From the NCBI GenBank assembly GCA_031409775.1, contig JANNXY010000019.1, positions 1-42,351 of the forward strand: 42,351 nucleotides of DNA. The letters are read 5' to 3'. This DNA is from JANNXY01 sp031409775. GTDB taxonomy: Bacteria > Patescibacteriota > Minisyncoccia > Phycocordibacterales > CAIZIN01. Shown piece after piece: positions 39,307 through 42,351 of this stretch (within the stretch, counting starts at the first letter, position 1; every line of letters starts with the position of its first letter). A program made the translations under genes and the position numbers. The notes below the pieces were generated by a model. That model was not told the DNA's origin, did no database searches, and was given only the letters and a program-made list of their open reading frames with translations.

Positions 39307-40380
39307 TTATCTAAATGTTATGGCTAGTATTATCCCGATAAAGGATGAAATGACAGCGACGATCCAGTAACGCATAGTGACTTTGTACGACGGCCAACCT
39401 ATCGCTTCGAAATGGTGATGTACAGGTGCGATAAGGAAAACTTTTCTTTTAAAAAATTTCTTGGAGAATTTCTGTATCGCTACTGATACAGCTGTCAGTA
39501 CAAGTGGCAGAGCTATTATAGGTAGTACTGACAAGCCAAATCCATCCCCCAATGTGTCAGTCATAAATGCAACCACTGCGAGTGTGAGCGTGAGGGCCAT
39601 ACTACCCGTCTCTGACATATAGAACCTGGCAGGAGGAATATTGAACCAGAGAAATGCCAATATTCCTCCTGCAATAGCTGCACAGAACCCTGCTACATCA
39701 TTCTGGCCTTGTAGGAATGCGATGAGACTATATGCAGAGAATATGACTGCGAATACGCCGCCGGCCAGGCCATCCAACCCGTCGATAACACCACTTGAAT
39801 AGATAGCTGCGGTTACGAGAGCGTATATAGGTATAATAAGCCACCCGACGTGGATGAGTCCCAGTAATGGGAATGAAATAGTGTCGACGAGCAGTTTGTC
39901 GAGGAACCAATAACCGCAGAGTGCTCCCACAACTAGTGCTATCGTTAACCTCTTTGTAGATGACAGTCCACCCGAGTGGTTGTCGCTCAGACCACAGATC
40001 TCCATATAGTCGTCTATAAATCCGATCCCCGCCCCGAGTAGTAGCACAGCAAATGGTATCCATGTCTGGCTTCTGGATAACAGATCAAGCTTCTCGAACA
40101 CCTCTCCACCTACAGCAAATCCCAGAAACCACAACAGACCTAGCACAATACTCACGGATAGCCATATCACGATACCGCCCAGTCTGGGAGTACCAACTTC
40201 TTTTTCTTTGTGCAGGCTATTAAATATCGGTGTATCTGCACCGTTCGAGTCTTTCTTGCCAGATGTTTTCTTCCACATTTTATTGTTATACAGGTAGTCT
40301 GTGATAAAAGGTGTTATCATAATACCCACTACAAATGTAAGTGCTGCTGGGAGTATGATCTTGATCGTGTCAGTTATCAT
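39307..40380 (-). CDS. mraY: Phospho-N-acetylmuramoyl-pentapeptide-transferase
   Basis: The product has 357 residues with ten membrane helices. Signatures are KEVGTPRLGGIVIWLSVSIV (replacing the usual KxGTPTMGG), GAGIGFIDDYMEI with the catalytic Asp pair, TAAIYSSGVIDGLDGLAGGV and FLIAPVHHHFEAIGWPSYKV with the HHHFE loop. It makes lipid I by moving phospho-MurNAc-pentapeptide to undecaprenyl phosphate. It begins 1 nt after scpB and is followed without gap by ftsW. Confidence 0.96.
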   Translation of the reverse strand: MITDTIKIILPAALTFVVGIMITPFITDYLYNNKMWKKTSGKKDSNGADTPIFNSLHKEKEVGTPRLGGIVIWLSVSIVLGLLWFLGFAVGGEVFEKLDLLSRSQTWIPFAVLLLGAGIGFIDDYMEICGLSDNHSGGLSSTKRLTIALVVGALCGYWFLDKLLVDTISFPLLGLIHVGWLIIPIYALVTAAIYSSGVIDGLDGLAGGVFAVIFSAYSLIAFLQGQNDVAGFCAAIAGGILAFLWFNIPPARFYMSETGSMALTLTLAVVAFMTDTLGDGFGLSVLPIIALPLVLTAVSVAIQKFSKKFFKRKVFLIAPVHHHFEAIGWPSYKVTMRYWIVAVISSFIGIILAITFR

Positions 40381-40381
40381 T

Positions 40382-40921
40382 TTATTCGTTTGTTTTTAAA
40401 TTATCGATATTTTCTATAACTTTCTGCCTCATAGCATCGAATTCTGGCAGATCTTCTATCCTACTGAGTCCCATGTGTGACAGTAGATCAAATGTGGGTT
40501 TGTACAAGTAGGATCTCTCGTCACTCGGGTTCGTTACACGCTCTACCAACCCGCGTACGATCAGGTTGCGCAGGATAAATTGTGAATTAACACCTCTCAC
40601 GTAGTCTATCTCGCTCCTGGCTACAGGGCCTTTGTAGAGAATTATAGCGAGGGTTTCTAGACCTGCTCTACCTAGATCCCTAGTGATCTCCTCTCTGGTC
40701 CATGCCATAATCATTTCTGACATATCCGGATGTGTACCGAGTGATACTTCGTCTTCGAGCCGCACTATAGTTAGTCCCCTGCTTTGCAAATTTGTAACAA
40801 GTTTCTCTAGGACTTGATCGATCTCGTCTATTGGTTTCTGCAGCATATCTGCAAGCTTCTTTAGCTTGATTGGTTCACCTTTCCAGAATAGGATTGATTC
40901 GATTTGTGCGTCTAGGTTCAT
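40382..40921 (-). CDS. scpB: Segregation and condensation protein B
   Basis: The product has 179 residues, two winged-helix domains: LDAQIESILFWKGEPIKLKK at the start and GLETLAIILYKGPVARSEID, YVRGVNSQFILRNLIVRGLV in the second. ScpB forms a complex with ScpA and Smc that compacts and segregates the chromosome. It begins 12 nt after scpA and precedes mraY by 1 nt. Confidence 0.95.
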   Translation of the reverse strand: MNLDAQIESILFWKGEPIKLKKLADMLQKPIDEIDQVLEKLVTNLQSRGLTIVRLEDEVSLGTHPDMSEMIMAWTREEITRDLGRAGLETLAIILYKGPVARSEIDYVRGVNSQFILRNLIVRGLVERVTNPSDERSYLYKPTFDLLSHMGLSRIEDLPEFDAMRQKVIENIDNLKTNE

Positions 40922-40933
40922 GTGAGTAGTTTA

Positions 40934-41680
40934 CTACAAATACCTCGGTGTTCCAACAGCGTCTGTCTCCATATGTATATCGCTGAAATTATCACTTTGT
41001 TCAACTCGCAATGCACCGTTCTTTACGAGTTCGAGCATTGCGAGGAAACTAACTATTATATTAACCTTCTCGGCTTTGTGCTCTGCAGAGAATTCCCCAA
41101 ACGTCATCCGGAGCCCGGCACTAATCCTCTGTGACAGCCTATCGATCATTTCCTCGAGGCTTACTACCTTGCGAACCATGACTTCGGGGAGTTTCTCCTT
41201 TAGCTTAGGTAGATTATCTATAAGTCTCTGCATAGCCTCGCTTATGCTGGGTACTGTCATAGACGCATCCGGTGCAAATACTGGGTCTACTGAGCGGGAA
41301 TTAGATTTGCCAAATATTATGCGTTTGCCGAACATTGACTTGATATGTTCAGATAGTTCTTTTATTCTAGAATAAATCTTTAGTCTATTTTCCAAATCCT
41401 CTATAGAACCCTTTTCATCTACAGTGAGGTCCAGTGTGGGTAGTAGTGATCTGGACTTGATAAGTAGTAACGTTGACGCAACTAGTATAAAGTGAGCGAT
41501 CCTGTCCAGATGAACATTCGCCACAGTTTCTGATTCGAATTGCCTTACGTATTCTATGAAGTCATCAGTAACCTTGGAAAGAGAAATTTCATTGATAAAC
41601 AACTTCCTCTTCTCGATCAAGCTTAAAAGCAGATCCATCGGACCTTCGAATTGTTCGTGTTTTACTTTGAATTCATCCAT
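40934..41680 (-). CDS. scpA: Segregation and condensation protein A
   Basis: The product has 248 residues: N-terminal VKHEQFEGPMDLLLSLIEKR, then LSKVTDDFIEYVRQFESETV, a middle helical part and a C-terminal winged helix KVNIIVSFLAMLELVKNGAL. This is the kleisin that bridges the Smc heads. It heads the scpA-scpB-mraY-ftsW(-murG-NYN) run, joining chromosome segregation to wall synthesis. A TATAAT at 41701-41696 (minus) predicts a 9-nt leader. Confidence 0.94.
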   Translation of the reverse strand: MDEFKVKHEQFEGPMDLLLSLIEKRKLFINEISLSKVTDDFIEYVRQFESETVANVHLDRIAHFILVASTLLLIKSRSLLPTLDLTVDEKGSIEDLENRLKIYSRIKELSEHIKSMFGKRIIFGKSNSRSVDPVFAPDASMTVPSISEAMQRLIDNLPKLKEKLPEVMVRKVVSLEEMIDRLSQRISAGLRMTFGEFSAEHKAEKVNIIVSFLAMLELVKNGALRVEQSDNFSDIHMETDAVGTPRYL

Positions 41681-41733
41681 ATTGCTATATTCTCCATTAT
41701 ATAGTAATTTAGAGCAAGTTACTGTACCAAATT

Positions 41734-42234
41734 ATGAAAACTGAATACCGAGTCGTTATTTGTATTGCTTGTGGCGAAGGCCAAACCAGTCGTACATGGG
41801 ATAGAGTGGGTGTGCAACCATTTCAGGGTATGATTTGTGCCCATCAACCCAATGGAGGGATTTCAAGTGGTTGCAGAAGCTATAGATGGTGGATTTGTGC
41901 GAACGAATCATGCATCAAAAAGGCTGCTGAGATAATCCCTCTTCATCTAAAGTGTGACAGATCAATTGCAGATACCTGGAAAAGGGATGAGAAAATAATC
42001 GTTACTCGCAAATGTGATTACTGTGGCAGTCGTCACCATTATGATAAATTGCACCCCTTGATTGGTGGACATTCTCCTAAATGGATCAAGATTGCCCTTT
42101 CAACAGAGTTCAATCGTATTCATGATTTCTTTGGAGATGGACCACTTGACGCATGTTCTCAGAAGCGTTATATAAAACTAATGCGGGTTATAGACGAAGT
42201 AATGATGTTTAGGCCCCTTCCACCTATAACTTGA
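41734..42234 (+). CDS. Cys-rich hypothetical protein with C-terminus replaced by an IS
   Basis: I do not recognise the family. The product has 166 residues. Cys and His groups suggest zinc ribbons: CIAC near 11-14, CANESC near 55, CDYC near 93-96 followed by SRHHYDKLHPL. The last codons (FRPLPPIT) and the stop are supplied by the left end of the IS (42209 onward), so the native C-terminus is lost or altered. The Cys pairs and the HHYDKLHPL segment hint at an HNH-like or zinc-finger nucleic-acid protein, but this is inference. It is divergent from scpA. Confidence 0.55.
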   Translation: MKTEYRVVICIACGEGQTSRTWDRVGVQPFQGMICAHQPNGGISSGCRSYRWWICANESCIKKAAEIIPLHLKCDRSIADTWKRDEKIIVTRKCDYCGSRHHYDKLHPLIGGHSPKWIKIALSTEFNRIHDFFGDGPLDACSQKRYIKLMRVIDEVMMFRPLPPIT

Positions 42235-42253
42235 TACATCCTCCATCTATCTG

Positions 42254-42259
42254 TATACT
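42254..42259 (+). promoter_or_regulatory. -10 box, leaderless transposase transcript
   Basis: TATACT ends 6 nt before ATG 42266, the same spacing as the chromosomal genes. Confidence 0.65.
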
Positions 42260-42265
42260 GTAGGT

Positions 42266-42351
42266 ATGACAACCATAGATAAATACTCTCGTATGCGTCT
42301 TTTGTTAAATGAAAAGCAGTGGAGACAGTACCTCGCTACCGAAGCAGAAGA
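42266..42351 (+). CDS. Transposase, N-terminal fragment (ISAzo13-like)
   Basis: The frame is open from ATG 42266 to the window end, 28 complete codons: KYSRMRLLLNEKQWRQYLAT and EAEE. This matches the start of ISAzo13-family transposases (a LxExxRRxxAAxEA-type helix before the HTH). The catalytic DDE domain is outside the window. It is probably the same transposase type as the C-terminal fragment at 1-129. Confidence 0.55.
   Translation, partial: MTTIDKYSRMRLLLNEKQWRQYLATEAE

Larger units (their letters stand above)
42209..42351 (+). mobile_element. Left end of an ISAzo13-like insertion sequence (partial)
   Basis: It starts with the 14-bp terminal repeat TTAGGCCCCTTCCA (inverted copy of 130-143), then a leaderless promoter and the transposase start at 42266. 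It interrupts the Cys-rich gene. The element continues beyond the window. Confidence 0.75.

Noticed and set aside
1..42351. A 42-kb composite transposon or plasmid bounded by two IS copies
   Set aside because: The interior is core chromosome (ribosomal proteins, DnaB, GltX, MurG), so the IS ends are better explained by contig breaks.
1..42351. UGA recoded as Gly (code 25)
   Set aside because: Several complete genes end at TGA, for example the HIT gene and the methyltransferase, with full-length domains before it.

Overview
The window looks like chromosomal DNA from a candidate phyla radiation (Patescibacteria) bacterium, most likely a Parcubacteria-type lineage. The evidence is compact gene packing, shortened enzymes (a 329-residue glucose-6-phosphate dehydrogenase), many membrane-anchored small proteins, and a 2333-residue surface protein ending in two peptidoglycan-binding repeats of the kind common in these genomes. 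UGA is used as a stop, so this is not the UGA=Gly code of Gracilibacteria/Absconditabacteria.

Both ends of the window lie inside copies of one insertion sequence. Bases 1-143 are the 3' end of an ISAzo13-like transposase plus its right terminal repeat. Bases 42209-42351 are the left terminal repeat and 5' end of such a transposase. The two 14-bp repeats are exact inverted copies. The window is therefore probably a whole contig broken at a repeated IS.

Layout. 144-660: remnant of a serine recombinase running into tRNA-Ala(UGC). 747-5342: TspO, a glycosyltransferase, MltG, a DUF1761 protein, short Zwf and small membrane or coiled proteins. 5343-6334: an accessory island with tRNA-Glu(CUC), a duplicated tRNA 3' end and a gene split by an in-frame stop. 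6376-8105: YqeY and RmuC. 8106-8527: GC-rich, structured, non-coding. 8528-13248: L21, RecR, DnaB, CysS and CorA. 13295-15433: S41 protease, L9 and a conserved unknown. 15435-16613: a candidate small RNA, an unknown gene and L27. 16645-21307: small secreted/enveloped proteins, SGNH hydrolase, methyltransferase, a frameshifted histidine phosphatase, HIT protein and a D,D-carboxypeptidase-like protein. 21319-33870: FAD oxidase, the giant surface protein, SppA, EVE, an FAD flavoprotein, YgjP-type peptidase, cupin and microproteins. 33914-41680: M23 peptidase, GltX, NYN protein, then the cell-wall and chromosome-segregation run murG-ftsW-mraY-scpB-scpA. 41734-end: a gene truncated by the IS.

How it works together. 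The window is rich in envelope functions: precursor synthesis (MraY, MurG, FtsW), peptidoglycan cutting (MltG, M23, D,D-carboxypeptidase, lysozyme-like protein), export proteases (SppA, S41) and a large wall-bound surface protein. The rest is core information processing (L9, L21, L27, DnaB, RecR, RmuC, CysS, GltX, ScpAB).

The most striking signal is regulatory. At 13 genes an extended -10 box (TGnTATAAT-like in most cases) sits exactly 6 nt upstream of the ATG, which places the transcription start on the A of the start codon. Seven more genes have gaps of 7-9 nt. Most genes have no Shine-Dalgarno sequence. This points to leaderless mRNA as the default here. The same promoter geometry exposes two candidate small RNA genes (15435-15524 minus, 36486-36538 plus) and a tiny hairpin transcript at 17097. 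All functional calls come from reading motifs; no database search was run.
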